A stretch of DNA of 42,757 nucleotides from Clostridia bacterium (GCA_017551095.1 JAFZMQ010000039.1:1-42757), one strand, 5' to 3'. Shown: positions 25,807 through 36,191, numbered from the stretch's first letter. Notes: a model not told the origin generated them from the letters alone. Program-made: numbers and translations.

Positions 25807-25832
25807 AAAGGGCGGAGGTATCTCCACCCTTT
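25807..25832 (-). other. Intercistronic hairpin between dnaK and dnaJ
   Basis: An 11-bp stem (25807-25817 with 25822-25832, one U.G pair) with a 4-nt loop. No clean T run follows on the minus strand, so it is more likely a barrier to RNA decay or a partial terminator than a full stop. It could set the DnaK:DnaJ ratio. Confidence 0.5.
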
Positions 25833-25837
25833 ATTGC

Positions 25838-27682
25838 TTATTTATTCTCGTCGTCGTTTACCTCGCGGTAGTCTGCTTCATAAACATTATCGCCATTTGG
25901 ATTTTGCTGTCCTGCATTTCCGTTTGGATTAAAGCCTTCTGCTCCCTGCGGATTTGCCTGCTGATAAAGCTTTTCGGAAACCTTGTAGAATTTCTGTTGA
26001 AGTTCCTCTACCGCCTTCTTTATAGCCTCGCTGTCTGTACCCTTTAATGCCTCTTTAACCTTATTGATTTCTGCCTCAATTTCCGCTTTTTCAGATGCGT
26101 CTATCTTATCGCCCAGCTCACCCAAGGTCTTTTCGCATTGATATACCATACTTTCGGCATTGTTTCTTGTTTCGACTTCCTCTTTACGCTTTTTGTCTTC
26201 CTCAGCATACTTTTCAGCCTCTTTAACAGCCTTATCAATATCTTCTTCCGAAAGGTTAGAGGATGCAGTTATTGTGATTTTCTGCTCATTTCCCGTACCC
26301 ATATCCTTTGCGGAAACCTTAACGATACCGTTTGCGTCAATATCAAAGGTGACTTCAATCTGAGGTACGCCACGGGGTGCAGGAGCTATGCCTGTTAAGC
26401 TAAATCTTCCAAGCGTTTTATTGTACTGTGCCATATCTCTCTCGCCCTGCAAAACATGTACTTCAACAGAAGTCTGACCGTCTGCCGCGGTTGAGAAAAT
26501 CTGCGATTTCTTGGTCGGGATTGTAGTATTTCTGTCAATAAGTCTTGTAAATACGCCGCCCATTGTTTCGATACCGAGTGAAAGCGGTGTTACATCCAAT
26601 AAAAGCAAGTCTTTTACATCACCCGCCAAAACACCTGCCTGAACGGCTGCACCTACTGCAACACATTCATCAGGGTTTATGCCCTTTGTAGGCTCTTGTC
26701 CCATTTCATTTTTAACCGCTTCCTGAACGGCAGGGATTCTTGACGAACCGCCGACTAAAAGCACTTTATTTATATCGCTCTTTGAAAGACCTGCATCACT
26801 CATTGCGTTTCTTATGCAGCCGATTGTCTTTTGTACCAAATCTGCCGTAAGCTCATCAAATTTAGCCTTGGTAAGCGTCATATCAAGGTGCTTCGGTCCT
26901 GTTGCGTCCGCTGTGATAAACGGAAGATTTATGTTTGAGGTTGTCATGCCCGAAAGCTCGATTTTCGATTTTTCGGCAGCCTCTTTAAGTCTTTGCATAG
27001 CCATTTTATCGGTTGACAAATCAATTCCCGTTTCCTTTTTGAATTCGCCTACTAAGTAGTCGATAATTCTTTGGTCAAAATCGTCACCGCCGAGTCTTGT
27101 ATCACCGTTTGTTGAAAGCACTTCAAAAACGCCGTCACCGATTTCAAGAATAGATACATCAAAAGTACCGCCGCCCAAATCGTAAACCATTACCTTTTGG
27201 TCGGTATCGTTCATTCCGTATGCCAAAGCCGCAGCCGTCGGCTCGTTTATAATTCGGAGAACTTCAAGACCTGCAATTTTACCTGCGTCCTTTGTTGCCT
27301 GACGCTGTGAGTCGCTGAAATATGCAGGAACGGTTATAACTGCCTGAGTTACAGGCTCTCCCAAATAGCTTTCCGCATCATTTTTAAGCTTTGTCAAAAT
27401 CATTGCAGAAATTTCCTGCGGTGTGTATGATTTATCGTCAATTTTTACGGTATGTGTTGTACCCATTTCACGCTTAATTGACATTACTGTACGGTCCGCA
27501 TTTGTAACCGCCTGTCTTTTTGCTACCTGACCTACTATTCTCTCGCCGTCCTTTTGAAATGCAACAACCGACGGTGTCGTTCTTGCACCCTCAGAGTTTG
27601 CGATAACTGTCGGATTTCCGCCCTCGATTACCGCAACACACGAATTTGTTGTTCCCAAGTCAATTCCAATAATTTTTCCCAT
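25838..27682 (-). CDS. dnaK: Chaperone DnaK (Hsp70)
   Basis: 614 aa. ATP-dependent chaperone. Nucleotide-binding domain with [39 protein letters not shown] and [12 protein letters not shown]; linker [16 protein letters not shown]; substrate-binding domain and a C-terminal lid with a Gln/Asn/Gly-rich tail. The ribosome site AAAGGAGG is clear. It lies 14 bp after grpE, in the usual order. Confidence 0.99.
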   Translation of the reverse strand: MGKIIGIDLGTTNSCVAVIEGGNPTVIANSEGARTTPSVVAFQKDGERIVGQVAKRQAVTNADRTVMSIKREMGTTHTVKIDDKSYTPQEISAMILTKLKNDAESYLGEPVTQAVITVPAYFSDSQRQATKDAGKIAGLEVLRIINEPTAAALAYGMNDTDQKVMVYDLGGGTFDVSILEIGDGVFEVLSTNGDTRLGGDDFDQRIIDYLVGEFKKETGIDLSTDKMAMQRLKEAAEKSKIELSGMTTSNINLPFITADATGPKHLDMTLTKAKFDELTADLVQKTIGCIRNAMSDAGLSKSDINKVLLVGGSSRIPAVQEAVKNEMGQEPTKGINPDECVAVGAAVQAGVLAGDVKDLLLLDVTPLSLGIETMGGVFTRLIDRNTTIPTKKSQIFSTAADGQTSVEVHVLQGERDMAQYNKTLGRFSLTGIAPAPRGVPQIEVTFDIDANGIVKVSAKDMGTGNEQKITITASSNLSEEDIDKAVKEAEKYAEEDKKRKEEVETRNNAESMVYQCEKTLGELGDKIDASEKAEIEAEINKVKEALKGTDSEAIKKAVEELQQKFYKVSEKLYQQANPQGAEGFNPNGNAGQQNPNGDNVYEADYREVNDDENK

Positions 27683-27696
27683 AATGAATTCCTCCT

Positions 27697-28224
27697 TTAA
27701 TTTGCGACTTTTACCATAGAGTGTCGTACCACTCTGTCATTGTCATAAATATATCCTTTTATAAATTCCTCAACCACGGTGTTTTCGGTTACATTTTCGT
27801 CCTCTATGTGCATAACCGCATTATGCAGATTCGGGTCAAATTCTTCGCCTAATGCCTTGATTTCGGAAACTTTAAGCTTTGAGAGTGTTTCTTTCATCTG
27901 CTTTTCAACCAGTTCAACGCCGTCTTTTATTGCCTTAGCGTCGTCAGACTCGGCAGATAGCGCCCTTTCTAAGTTGTCAAGTACGGGCAGAAGCTCTGCG
28001 ACTGTATCAATTACAGCGTCGCGGTATCTTGTGTTTTTTTCCTTTTCTGTACGCTTTTTATAGTTATCAAATTCGGCAAAAAGCCTCAAATATTTGTCTT
28101 CGGCTTCTTTTAGCTTTTCTTCGCACTCTTTTAGCTTATTTTCTTCTTCGTTTACTGCTTCTTCCGCATTTTCCTCCTCTTCTATAATTTCCTCAGTTTC
28201 TTTTATTTTATCTTCCTTTTCCAA
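27697..28224 (-). CDS. grpE: Nucleotide exchange factor GrpE
   Basis: 175 aa. Releases ADP from DnaK. A very acidic N-terminal coil ([20 protein letters not shown]) leads into the long dimerising helix ([18 protein letters not shown]) and the C-terminal beta domain ending [13 protein letters not shown], the GrpE signature region. It lies 2 bp after hrcA. Confidence 0.97.
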   Translation of the reverse strand: MEKEDKIKETEEIIEEEENAEEAVNEEENKLKECEEKLKEAEDKYLRLFAEFDNYKKRTEKEKNTRYRDAVIDTVAELLPVLDNLERALSAESDDAKAIKDGVELVEKQMKETLSKLKVSEIKALGEEFDPNLHNAVMHIEDENVTENTVVEEFIKGYIYDNDRVVRHSMVKVAN

Positions 28225-28226
28225 TT

Positions 28227-29276
28227 CTACTCCTCACTTTCTTCTCTATACATTTCTCCCAGAATTTTATCAACCTGATTAGAAATGCAATCAAGACTTG
28301 CTATGACCTTTGCATAGTTCATACGCTTAGGTCCGATTACGCCTATTCGTCCTACAACCTTATCTCCGACCTTGTAATTTACCGTAACAAGACTTGAATT
28401 TTCAAGCTCGGTAAACTCATTTTCAGTGCCGATTTTTACATCAACATTGTCCTTTGGCGTTCCGATAAGTTTTACTAAGTTTTCCTTATTGTCCAGAAAT
28501 TCAAGCATTTCCCTTGCTTTTTTCGTGTCGGAAAACTCGGGGTATGATAAAATCGACTTTGCGTTGTTTACATATATTTCGGTTTCGTCAAGCGAATCTA
28601 TCGTTTCATAAACGAAATTTAATATGTTTATAAGCACCTTGGGCGGTATATCCGCTTTTTTCTTTGCAGTCTTTTCAATATCTTTTATGACATCAAATGT
28701 GAGTTCGTCGGAGCTTAACCCCGATACTCTGTCACTTATGATTTTAGTAAGCTCTGATGCCTGTTTATCCGAAAGCGTTACCGCAACCGATTGATTTTTC
28801 ACAATCCCCGTTTTTGTTACAACCAAAATCATAACGCTTCCGTGTCCTAAGTTTATAAGCTCTAATTTTTTTATAACAGAGCCGTTTAATTTCGGTGATG
28901 TGACAACCGTTGTATATTCGGTAAGCGTCGACGCAATAAGACTTGCTTTTTTTATTATAAGCTCTAAATGATTTACCCGCTCTGCCATAATCATATTGAG
29001 CTTTTCCAAAGCCTCAACACTCATTTTATACCGCTCAATTAAAGAATCCACATAAAAGCGGTATCCGCTGTCTGTCGGTATCCTTCCTGCCGAGGTATGA
29101 GGCTGGATTAGGTAGCCCATATCCTCTAAGTCTGCCATTTCGTTACGGATTGTTGCACTTGAAAGTCCTAAATCGTCCTTTTTAGAAATGGCACGGGAAC
29201 CGACGGGCTCTGCTGTACCTATATATTCATCAATTATCGCTTTTAATATCTTTTGTTTTCTCTGACTTAAATCCAT
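28227..29276 (-). CDS. hrcA: Heat-inducible transcription repressor HrcA
   Basis: 349 aa. Represses the dnaK operon by binding CIRCE; it needs chaperone help to stay active, so heat stress relieves repression. Winged helix-turn-helix at the N-terminus (MDLSQRKQKILKAIIDEYI, SSATIRNEMADLEDMGYL), then the HrcA dimerisation domain with GRIPTDSGYRFYVD. The start is ATG 29276 after AAGGGG; the longer open frame runs into CIRCE. First gene of its operon and self-regulated. Confidence 0.97.
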   Translation of the reverse strand: MDLSQRKQKILKAIIDEYIGTAEPVGSRAISKKDDLGLSSATIRNEMADLEDMGYLIQPHTSAGRIPTDSGYRFYVDSLIERYKMSVEALEKLNMIMAERVNHLELIIKKASLIASTLTEYTTVVTSPKLNGSVIKKLELINLGHGSVMILVVTKTGIVKNQSVAVTLSDKQASELTKIISDRVSGLSSDELTFDVIKDIEKTAKKKADIPPKVLINILNFVYETIDSLDETEIYVNNAKSILSYPEFSDTKKAREMLEFLDNKENLVKLIGTPKDNVDVKIGTENEFTELENSSLVTVNYKVGDKVVGRIGVIGPKRMNYAKVIASLDCISNQVDKILGEMYREESEE

Positions 29277-29325
29277 AGCTTTAACCCCTTTTGTAACTAC
29301 GGTATATTGCCAAACCAAAATACTG

Positions 29326-29352
29326 TTAGCACTCACCTCTTTCGAGTGCTAA
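29326..29352 (-). promoter_or_regulatory. CIRCE operator
   Basis: TTAGCACTC, nine bases, GAGTGCTAA: a perfect match to the CIRCE consensus, with the arms extended to 12 bp by CTG/CAG (29323-29355). It covers the expected transcript start of the hrcA operon and is the HrcA binding site. Confidence 0.98.
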
Positions 29353-29359
29353 CAGTATA

Positions 29360-29388
29360 AATATACCCCTTATACCTTTATTTGTCAA
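29360..29388 (-). promoter_or_regulatory. Promoter of the hrcA-grpE-dnaK-dnaJ operon
   Basis: Minus strand: TTGACA (29383-29388), 17-bp spacer, TATATT (29360-29365), directly upstream of CIRCE. Confidence 0.85.
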
Positions 29389-29425
29389 TAGCCATTTTTG
29401 AACTTTTTGTTAACTTTTTATGTTT

Positions 29426-30532
29426 TTAAAGTAAAAATTCGCACATAATTTGATTTGAAACGCTTATTCCCTCTTTTGAGAGAAAAATTCTGCCGTTTTT
29501 ATGCACCAAAAATCCTGTTTTTATGAATTTTTCGAGTGGTTTTTTAAATACCTCAAAAATATCCTCCCGGAACTTTTCCGAAAACACTGTTTCCGATATG
29601 CCCTCTGTCATTCGTAGTCCCAAAAACGCGAACTCGGACATCATATCCGATTTTGTTAAGACTTCTTTATTTCCGCTCCTGAAATTATGTGAAATATAGT
29701 TTTTAAAATCGTCTGTATTTGAAAAACGGACATTTTCCAAAAATGAGTGTGCCGAAAGACCAACGCCCACATACTCCTGCATTGTCCAATATTTCATATT
29801 ATGGCGTGACGCTTTTCCGTCCTTTGCAAAATTTGATATTTCGTACTGCCTGTATCCGTTTGCTTCAAGCGTTTTTACCGCATACTCATAAATATCCCGC
29901 TCGGTCTCCTCATCACAAAGCACCGTCCTTCCGCTTTTTACATCATCAAAAAGCGGCGTACCTTCCTCTAAAATAAGGCTGTAACAGGAAATATGGTCGG
30001 GATTTTGTAAAATCGCCGTTTCAAGTGTTTTTGCAAAGCTTTTTAGGGTCTGTTTGGGGATTGCGGACATAAGGTCTATGCTTATATTTTCAAATCCTGC
30101 CTCTTTCGCAAGTTTAATTGCGTCTTTTGCATCATTTCCGCTATGCACACGCCCAAGCTCTTTAAGCTCTTCGTCGCAAAAGGACTGAACGCCGATTGAA
30201 AGGCGGTTTACTCCAGTATTAAAAAGCATTTTTAGCTTTTTACTGTCGGCGGTTTTTGGGTTCATTTCAACGGTGAATTCTGTATTTGGCAAAAGAATGA
30301 AATTGTTTTTTATGCCGTCTATAACACTTTTAAGAAGGTCGGTTTTTAAAACCGTCGGCGTTCCTCCGCCGATATAAACCGTATCAACTTCCGTTTTCCT
30401 ATATTCCGCCATTTCGCAAATAATAGCATTTACATATTCTTCCTGTATACTATCCGGCATAACTGCGGAATTGAAATCGCAATACCTGCACTTTTTAAGG
30501 CAAAACGGAATATGCACATACAAGCCTTTCAT
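29426..30532 (-). CDS. hemW: HemW, radical-SAM coproporphyrinogen-oxidase-like protein
   Basis: 368 aa. Radical-SAM cluster CLKKCRYCDF (Cys11, 15, 18), GGGTPT, ENISIDLMSAIPKQ, and a C-terminal HemN-type domain. HemW proteins lack the extra N-terminal part of true HemN and act as heme chaperones in other bacteria. hemW just before hrcA is the standard Firmicutes order. GAGGTGA precedes the ATG. The CIRCE promoter separates it from hrcA. Confidence 0.93.
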   Translation of the reverse strand: MKGLYVHIPFCLKKCRYCDFNSAVMPDSIQEEYVNAIICEMAEYRKTEVDTVYIGGGTPTVLKTDLLKSVIDGIKNNFILLPNTEFTVEMNPKTADSKKLKMLFNTGVNRLSIGVQSFCDEELKELGRVHSGNDAKDAIKLAKEAGFENISIDLMSAIPKQTLKSFAKTLETAILQNPDHISCYSLILEEGTPLFDDVKSGRTVLCDEETERDIYEYAVKTLEANGYRQYEISNFAKDGKASRHNMKYWTMQEYVGVGLSAHSFLENVRFSNTDDFKNYISHNFRSGNKEVLTKSDMMSEFAFLGLRMTEGISETVFSEKFREDIFEVFKKPLEKFIKTGFLVHKNGRIFLSKEGISVSNQIMCEFLL

Positions 30533-30541
30533 AATTCACCT

Positions 30542-30569
30542 CAAAACAAAAGAGCGGATTTTCCGCTCT
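30542..30569 (-). terminator. Terminator after the CD1247-like gene
   Basis: AGAGCGG (30551-30557), ATTTT loop, CCGCTCT (30563-30569), then TTTTGTTTT on the minus strand, just before hemW. Confidence 0.8.
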
Positions 30570-30571
30570 TT

Positions 30572-31012
30572 TTAATCTTCATCCTTTGAGTGACAGTCGC
30601 AGTTTTCGTCGTCGCAGTCACATTCAAATTCGAATTCGATTTCCTGATTGCAGTTTGGGCAAATAATGCCTTTTTCTTCATCAAGTGCATCAAAGTCAAC
30701 CATAAAATCCTCATGGCAGTTAGGACATTCAATTTCAAAAAAGTCCATATCGTCATCAAATTCGTCGTCTTCTTCGGAATCTTCGTCATCACCATAGGCA
30801 ATTTCTTCAATATCCGCAAGGTCGCTGTCTATTTCGTCAACCTTTTCTTCCAGCTCCTCATGAGCGTCTAAAAGGTCGTCAACAGCCGTTGCAACATCTG
30901 AAAGTACATCAATTATGCTTAAAAGAAGTTTGCCCTCAGCCGAGTTTTTATCTACTGAAAGACCTTCGGCTAAGCCCTTTAAGTATGAAACTTTTGAAAC
31001 TAAACTTTCCAT
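30572..31012 (-). CDS. CD1247-type N-terminal domain protein with zinc ribbon
   Basis: 146 aa from ATG 31012, which follows AAGGAG. The N-terminus MESLVSKVSYLKGLAEGL matches a small clostridial family named after C. difficile CD1247, often next to efp, as here. A helical, coiled-coil-like part (LLDAHEELEEKVDEID) is followed by a strongly acidic run and a CPNC...CPNC zinc ribbon, then an unusual tail rich in Cys, Asp and Glu (CDCDDENCDCH). Function unknown. It lies 13 bp downstream of efp. Confidence 0.75.
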   Translation of the reverse strand: MESLVSKVSYLKGLAEGLSVDKNSAEGKLLLSIIDVLSDVATAVDDLLDAHEELEEKVDEIDSDLADIEEIAYGDDEDSEEDDEFDDDMDFFEIECPNCHEDFMVDFDALDEEKGIICPNCNQEIEFEFECDCDDENCDCHSKDED

Positions 31013-31025
31013 AATTATCTCCTTA

Positions 31026-31583
31026 TTATACACGCTCCATATATTCGCCCGTTCTTGTGTCAATTCTTATGTTGTCGCCTTCATTTACGAAAAGCGGAAC
31101 CTGAATTGTTGCACCCGTTTCAAGCGTTGCAGGTTTTGTTGCACCTGTTGCGGTATTTCCTGCAAAGCCAGGCTCTGTTTCTGTTACGGCAAGTTCTACA
31201 AATGTAGGCGGCTCAATACCGAACACGCTTCCCTTGTATGACAGAATCATGCAAACCATATTTTCTTTAACGAACTTTAACGCGTCGCCAATCTGGTCCT
31301 TGCTGATTGGAAGCATATCGAAAGTTTCCTGGTCCATGAAATAGTAAAGGTCACCGTCATTATAAGAATATTCCATATTCTTTCTTTCAATATGCGCTTC
31401 TTCAACCTTTTCGGTAGGTCTGAATGTCTTTTCAACAACAGCACCCGTTATGACATTTTTGAGCTTTGTTCTTACGAAAGCCGCACCCTTTCCCGGTTTT
31501 ACATGCTGAAATTCTACAACTTGGTAAACATTTCCTTCAAATTCAAAAGTTCTTCCGTTTCTGAAATCTCCCGCAGTTATCAT
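31026..31583 (-). CDS. efp: Elongation factor P
   Basis: 185 aa, three OB-like domains. EF-P helps ribosomes through polyproline stretches. The N-terminal KOW-like domain has the loop [17 protein letters not shown] with Lys32 at the tip, the position modified in other bacteria; domains II/III carry [12 protein letters not shown] and [24 protein letters not shown] site precedes the ATG, and its own promoter is at 31619-31647. The proline peptidase gene lies just upstream, a common pairing. Confidence 0.97.
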   Translation of the reverse strand: MITAGDFRNGRTFEFEGNVYQVVEFQHVKPGKGAAFVRTKLKNVITGAVVEKTFRPTEKVEEAHIERKNMEYSYNDGDLYYFMDQETFDMLPISKDQIGDALKFVKENMVCMILSYKGSVFGIEPPTFVELAVTETEPGFAGNTATGATKPATLETGATIQVPLFVNEGDNIRIDTRTGEYMERV

Positions 31584-31618
31584 AAAAAATCTCCTCCGTT
31601 GTTACTTAATACTAATTC

Positions 31619-31647
31619 ATTTTAATATATTTTACATAATTTTTCAA
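31619..31647 (-). promoter_or_regulatory. efp promoter
   Basis: Minus strand: TTGAAA (31642-31647), 17-bp spacer, TAAAAT (31619-31624). Confidence 0.6.
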
Positions 31648-31655
31648 GTCTTTTT

Positions 31656-32699
31656 TTAAATAATCATCAATTCTTTGGTAAAATTAGTAAGATTTTGTGT
31701 TTTTTCACCAATTACAACCACATCTTCAATCCGTACACCGCCAAATCCGTCAATATAAATTCCCGGTTCAACCGTTATCACATTTCCGCTTTCCAGCTTA
31801 TCGGCACTTTTTGGTGAAAAGTCAGGCGATTCATGAATCTCAATCCCGACGCTATGTCCCAAGCTGTGTCCGAAATTCTTGCCGTATCCTGCTTTTTCTA
31901 TTATATCCCGTGCAGCTTTGTCAATTTCTGCACAGCTTTTACCGACTTCTATTGCGGAAATTGCAGTCAGCTGTGCATTTAAAACGGTTTCATATATTTC
32001 TCTCTGTCTATCGGTTGCTTTTGACACAACGAAAGTCCGAGTCATATCCGAGCAGTATCCGTCTAAGACGCACCCGAAATCAATCGTTACAAAATCCCCT
32101 GCCTCAATTATCTTATCACTCGCAACTCCGTGCGGCATACAAGACCTTACGCCACTTGCGACAATCGTCTCAAAAGATGTCTTTTTAGCACCGTTTTTAA
32201 GCATATAAAACTCAATTTCCCGTGCCACTTCCCTTTCGGAAACGCCAACTTTGATTGAGGATAGCGTGTGCGACAGTGCCTCTTTTGCAAGTTCCTCCGC
32301 TTTTGCGATTTTTTCTATTTCGTAGCTATCCTTTAACCGTCTTGGCATAGACAGTTTTTGCGACATGGGAACGAGCTTTTTTGTATAATGCTGAAATTTG
32401 GCAAACTCGCTGACCGTCATAACATTTTCTTCAAAACCGAAAACATCTTCCCTGATTCCTGAAAACAGCTTATCTACTCCCTTTGCCACATCATATATTT
32501 CAAAATCGGGAGACTCTTTTTTTGCCTGGACTATGTATCGAAAATCGGTTGCCAAAATTTGTCTGTCCTTGGTTATTACCAAAAATGCGTCCTCTGATGT
32601 AAATCCCGAATAGTAGAAAATATTTGGAAACCCCGATATTATTACGCCCTCGCCATCAGCTAAAAAACTGCGGATTTTATCTGTTCTTTTAGCACTCAA
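31656..32699 (-). CDS. Xaa-Pro aminopeptidase (M24 family)
   Basis: 347 aa. Removes N-terminal residues before proline, cytoplasmic. N-terminal creatinase-like domain, then the M24 pita-bread fold with metal ligands in [42 protein letters not shown] and GGVRIEDVV. The start is TTG 32699, which overlaps the ispG stop (TTGA), so translation is coupled to ispG; GGAG lies 11 bases upstream. Confidence 0.93.
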   Translation of the reverse strand: MSAKRTDKIRSFLADGEGVIISGFPNIFYYSGFTSEDAFLVITKDRQILATDFRYIVQAKKESPDFEIYDVAKGVDKLFSGIREDVFGFEENVMTVSEFAKFQHYTKKLVPMSQKLSMPRRLKDSYEIEKIAKAEELAKEALSHTLSSIKVGVSEREVAREIEFYMLKNGAKKTSFETIVASGVRSCMPHGVASDKIIEAGDFVTIDFGCVLDGYCSDMTRTFVVSKATDRQREIYETVLNAQLTAISAIEVGKSCAEIDKAARDIIEKAGYGKNFGHSLGHSVGIEIHESPDFSPKSADKLESGNVITVEPGIYIDGFGGVRIEDVVVIGEKTQNLTNFTKELMII

Positions 32700-33733
32700 A
32701 GTTTTTCAATCTCCTCCATAAGTACGGGAATTATATCCTTTTCCGGTACTTTTTTTAGTATTTCGCCTTTCTTGAAAATAAGTCCTTCGCCTATTCCACC
32801 TGCAACGCCTATATCCGCTTCTCTCGCTTCTCCGGGACCGTTTACGGCACAGCCCATAACCGCTACCGTTATATCCTTATCTATATTACTTATCCGCTTT
32901 TCTATTTCTGTCGCAATAGGAATCATATCTATCCTTGTTCTTCCGCAAGTCGGGCAGGAAATAAGCTTTGCTCCGCATTTTCTCAATCCAAGTGTCTTTA
33001 AAATCTCCTTTGCGGCATATATTTCTTCCTCCGGGTCCGCCGTCAGCGAAACACGCATAGTGTCACCGATACCGCAGGACAGAAGTGCACCGATTCCTAC
33101 TGCCGATTTTATAATTCCCGCATTTTTTGTTCCTGCCTCGGTAACTCCGATATGCAGCGGTATATCGCTCATTTTATCAAACTTTTTATATGCTTTTATC
33201 ATCTCGGAAACATCGGAAACCTTCATTGAAACCACAGTATCGTGAAAATCCAGATCCTCCAAGATTTTTATGTGTGAAAAAGCACTTTCGACAAGTGCAT
33301 CTGCCGTCGGCTTTTTGTACTTTTCAAGAATGTTTTTTTCAAGTGAGCCGCCGTTTACACCTATCCTTATCGGAATACCACGCTCACCACAGGCGTAAGC
33401 TACCGCTTTTACCCTTTCGGTATCGCCTATATTCCCGGGGTTTATTCTTATTTTATCCGCACCGCCTTTTATGCACTCTAATGCAAGGCGATAATCAAAA
33501 TGAATATCGCAAACAAGCGGGATTTCAATCCGTTTTTTTATTTCGGAAACTGCTTTTGCCGCCTCCATATCAGGTACGGCAACACGCACTATCTCGCAAC
33601 CCGCTTTTTTGAGCCGCTCTATTTGCTTAGCAGTTTCCAAAACATTTCTTGTATCGGTGTTGGTCATAGACTGTATCGATACGGGATTTCCCCCGCCTAT
33701 TTTGACACCGCCGACATTTACCGTCCTTTTCAT
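32696..33733 (-). CDS. ispG: (E)-4-hydroxy-3-methylbut-2-enyl-diphosphate synthase
   Basis: 345 aa. Sixth enzyme of the MEP isoprenoid pathway; a 4Fe-4S enzyme making HMBPP. TIM-barrel N-terminal part starting [24 protein letters not shown], and a C-terminal ferredoxin-like part with cluster ligands in SCPTCGRT and [11 protein letters not shown]. The start is ATG 33733 with AAGGATGAT upstream. An inverted-repeat element lies between it and rseP; ispC is two genes away in the same direction. Confidence 0.96.
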   Translation of the reverse strand: MKRTVNVGGVKIGGGNPVSIQSMTNTDTRNVLETAKQIERLKKAGCEIVRVAVPDMEAAKAVSEIKKRIEIPLVCDIHFDYRLALECIKGGADKIRINPGNIGDTERVKAVAYACGERGIPIRIGVNGGSLEKNILEKYKKPTADALVESAFSHIKILEDLDFHDTVVSMKVSDVSEMIKAYKKFDKMSDIPLHIGVTEAGTKNAGIIKSAVGIGALLSCGIGDTMRVSLTADPEEEIYAAKEILKTLGLRKCGAKLISCPTCGRTRIDMIPIATEIEKRISNIDKDITVAVMGCAVNGPGEAREADIGVAGGIGEGLIFKKGEILKKVPEKDIIPVLMEEIEKL

Positions 33734-33768
33734 TTTGTAATCATCCTTCCCATTAAAGTACAAAACCC

Positions 33769-33873
33769 AAGTCTGAAAGAAATTTTTGTAGGTTGTGCGA
33801 GAAGCCGAATGCCGTGTACTTTGTGTACATAAGTGAGGCTAATCGTGCAAGATACGGAAATTTATTCAGACTT
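33769..33873. repeat. Inverted-repeat element, copy B (rseP/ispG gap)
   Basis: 105 nt. Ends 33769-33785 (AAGTCTGAAAGAAATTT) and 33858-33873 (AAATTTATTCAGACTT) are inverted repeats. Inner arms 33793-33806 and 33837-33850 pair at 12 of 14 positions, counting two G.U. The centre has two GTAC words. The right edge just touches the rseP stop codon. Same ends and size as the copy at 13325-13430. Confidence 0.7.
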
Positions 33874-35024
33874 TACCTCACTATTAACTTCATTATATCA
33901 CTGTAACATACCGCCGCAGCAAGTATGAGCAGCAGCACAAGCCCTATCGTATGCACCATGCCCTCTTTTTCAGGCGGGACAGGCTTTCTTCTTATAAGCT
34001 CAATAATCATAAAAAACAGCCTTCCCCCGTCTAACGCCGGAAGCGGTAAGAGATTGAATATTCCCAGATTTACGGTAAGAATAGCAACAATAAACAGTAT
34101 ATTTAAAAGACTGTTTCTGCCCGAATTGACCGCCTCGCTTATGACGGTTGCAACGCCGACAGGTCCTGAAAGGCTGCTGAGTCCTGTTTTTCCGAAAATC
34201 ATATCTTTTATCGCTACAAATATGCTTTTTATCACATATACCGTGTATTTCCATGCCTCCGGGATTATGTTAAGAGCGGTTATTTCCTCGCGTTTTGCCG
34301 TGAAGCCTATTATATACCGCTTGTCAGAATAGGTCTTTCCTACTAATTCGCCGGGTATTTCAGTTGCACCATATTCTACTGTGGATATTTCCGTAATTCC
34401 ATTTACCGTATCGGAAATTTCCGCTGATGTTTCGCCGTATTTTACCGTTGTTTCACTCATTGACGGCACAAAATTGTATTTTAGCTTTTTTCCGCCACGC
34501 CTGACTACAATTTCTGCATTTTTTGTGTTCTCATCAAGTTCGCCCATATATAGTGCAATATCGTTATAAATACCGATTTTATGCCCGTTTACCTCTACTA
34601 TCTTATCACCCTCGGCAACACCCGACTCTGCAAGGTAGGAACGACTGTCGATTTTTTCTATCACATTCGTTGCAACAGGGCTAAGCATCTTTACAACAAC
34701 GGCAAACAGGACAAACCCCAGCAGAAGATTTATAACCGCACCCGATGCGACAATTACAAACCGTTTCCACAGTTTTTGATTAGAAAATGCCTCCGGGTCG
34801 TCGCTTTCGCCGTCTTCTCCCTCTAATCTGCAATAACCGCCTATCGGCAAAAGGCGAAGTGCATATAGCGTTTTTTTACCCTGATGCTTTATAAGATGCG
34901 GTCCCATACCTACCGAAAATTCCAAAACCTTTACGCCAAGAAGTTTAGCCGACGCAAAATGTCCGAATTCGTGCAGGGTTATCATAACCAAAAAAACAAC
35001 TATCGTTACAATCGCTGTAACCAA
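33873..35024 (-). CDS. rseP: RIP-type site-2 zinc metalloprotease RseP
   Basis: 383 aa. Intramembrane protease that cuts signalling proteins such as anti-sigma factors. HEFGH zinc motif at 18-22 in the first membrane helix, a PDZ domain around residues 125-210 (VAEGDKIVEVNGHKIG), and the third zinc ligand region NLLPLPALDGG near the C-terminus, with more membrane spans. It lies 4 bp after ispC, a common order (ispC-rseP-ispG). The target here is unknown. Confidence 0.95.
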   Translation of the reverse strand: MVTAIVTIVVFLVMITLHEFGHFASAKLLGVKVLEFSVGMGPHLIKHQGKKTLYALRLLPIGGYCRLEGEDGESDDPEAFSNQKLWKRFVIVASGAVINLLLGFVLFAVVVKMLSPVATNVIEKIDSRSYLAESGVAEGDKIVEVNGHKIGIYNDIALYMGELDENTKNAEIVVRRGGKKLKYNFVPSMSETTVKYGETSAEISDTVNGITEISTVEYGATEIPGELVGKTYSDKRYIIGFTAKREEITALNIIPEAWKYTVYVIKSIFVAIKDMIFGKTGLSSLSGPVGVATVISEAVNSGRNSLLNILFIVAILTVNLGIFNLLPLPALDGGRLFFMIIELIRRKPVPPEKEGMVHTIGLVLLLILAAAVCYSDIMKLIVR

Positions 35025-35028
35025 AAAA

Positions 35029-36177
35029 TCAGCTCCTTAAATATATGCTTTCCTTGATATTTTTATCCGTTTCCAAAATGTCCGAAAGCGTGGGATTTGA
35101 GATATTTTTCGTGTCCTCTATTGCCTTTTTTATTATTTCGGAAATCTGTAAATAGCTTATTTTCCCCTCTAAAAAGAGTTTAACTGCCGCCTCGTCGCTA
35201 CTATTGAAAACTGTCGGCAGAATTCCCCCTGCCTCTCCTGCTTTTTTTGCAAGTTCCAAGGCATAGAATGTCTTGGTATCAGGTTTTTCAAAGGTTAAAT
35301 CCTTATATTTTGTAAAATCAAGCTCGTTATTTTCCATAGGCAGTCTATCAGGATATGTAAGAGCGTACTGGATAGGAAGCCGCATATCAGGAGTTCCGAG
35401 CTGTGCGATAACGGCGTTATCCTCGTACATAACAGCGGAATGAAGTACGCTTTGCCTATGTATCAAAACTTCAATATCCTTTATCTCGACGCCAAAAAGC
35501 CATTTTGCCTCGATTATCTCTAAGCCCTTATTTACAAGGGTTGACGAGTCAATCGTAACCTTTGCACCCATATTCCAATTCGGATGTTTTAAGGCGTCCC
35601 CAGGGGTTATATTTTTTAGTTCGTCTGCGGTTTTGCCAAAAAACGGTCCGCCCGATGCGGTAAGAATGATTCTTTTTATTTTTTTGGGGTTTCCTTGCAG
35701 TGATTGGAATATTGCCGAATGTTCGCTATCAACGGGCAGGATTTTTACCCCGTATTCCTTGGCAAGAGGCATAACAATATGTCCGCCCGTTACCAGAGTT
35801 TCCTTATTGGCAAGGGCAATATTCTTTTTTGCTTTTATTGCCGTAATTGTAGGCAAAAGTCCCGAGATTCCGACAACCGCCGTAACAACCGTTTGCGATT
35901 TTTCAAAAGCTGCCGCCTCCAAAAGTCCGCTCTCGCCCGATACAACCTTTACATCAAGGTCAGCAATCTTGATTTTAAATTCCTTTGCTTTTTCCTCATC
36001 TGCCACACAGACAAGCTTTGGCATAAACTCACGGGTTTGTGCCTCCAAAAGCTCTATATTGGAATATGCTGAAAGGGCACACAAGCGTATGCCCTTATAT
36101 CTCCTCGCAATTTCAAGTGTTTGTGTGCCTATCGAACCCGTCGAGCCTAATACTGTTATATTATGTTCAAAATCCAT
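35029..36177 (-). CDS. dxr: 1-deoxy-D-xylulose 5-phosphate reductoisomerase
   Basis: 382 aa. Second MEP-pathway enzyme (also called IspC), NADPH-dependent; the known target of fosmidomycin. NADPH motif VLGSTGSIGTQTLEIA at the N-terminus, ALANKETLVTGG, the metal site VDSEHSAIFQ, LTASGGPFFG, and HPNWNMGAKVTIDSSTLVNKGLE. It lies 14 bp after cdsA in the phospholipid and isoprenoid cluster. Confidence 0.97.
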   Translation of the reverse strand: MDFEHNITVLGSTGSIGTQTLEIARRYKGIRLCALSAYSNIELLEAQTREFMPKLVCVADEEKAKEFKIKIADLDVKVVSGESGLLEAAAFEKSQTVVTAVVGISGLLPTITAIKAKKNIALANKETLVTGGHIVMPLAKEYGVKILPVDSEHSAIFQSLQGNPKKIKRIILTASGGPFFGKTADELKNITPGDALKHPNWNMGAKVTIDSSTLVNKGLEIIEAKWLFGVEIKDIEVLIHRQSVLHSAVMYEDNAVIAQLGTPDMRLPIQYALTYPDRLPMENNELDFTKYKDLTFEKPDTKTFYALELAKKAGEAGGILPTVFNSSDEAAVKLFLEGKISYLQISEIIKKAIEDTKNISNPTLSDILETDKNIKESIYLRS

Positions 36178-36191
36178 ATTTATAACCGTCC

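Noticed and set aside
29426-30532. True coproporphyrinogen III dehydrogenase (HemN)
   Set aside because: Length and the start at the radical-SAM cluster, plus position before hrcA, fit HemW instead.
30541-30819. Minus-strand frame of 92 codons overlapping the CD1247-like gene
   Set aside because: Out-of-frame reading of the acidic region; the other frame has the ribosome site and CPNC motifs.
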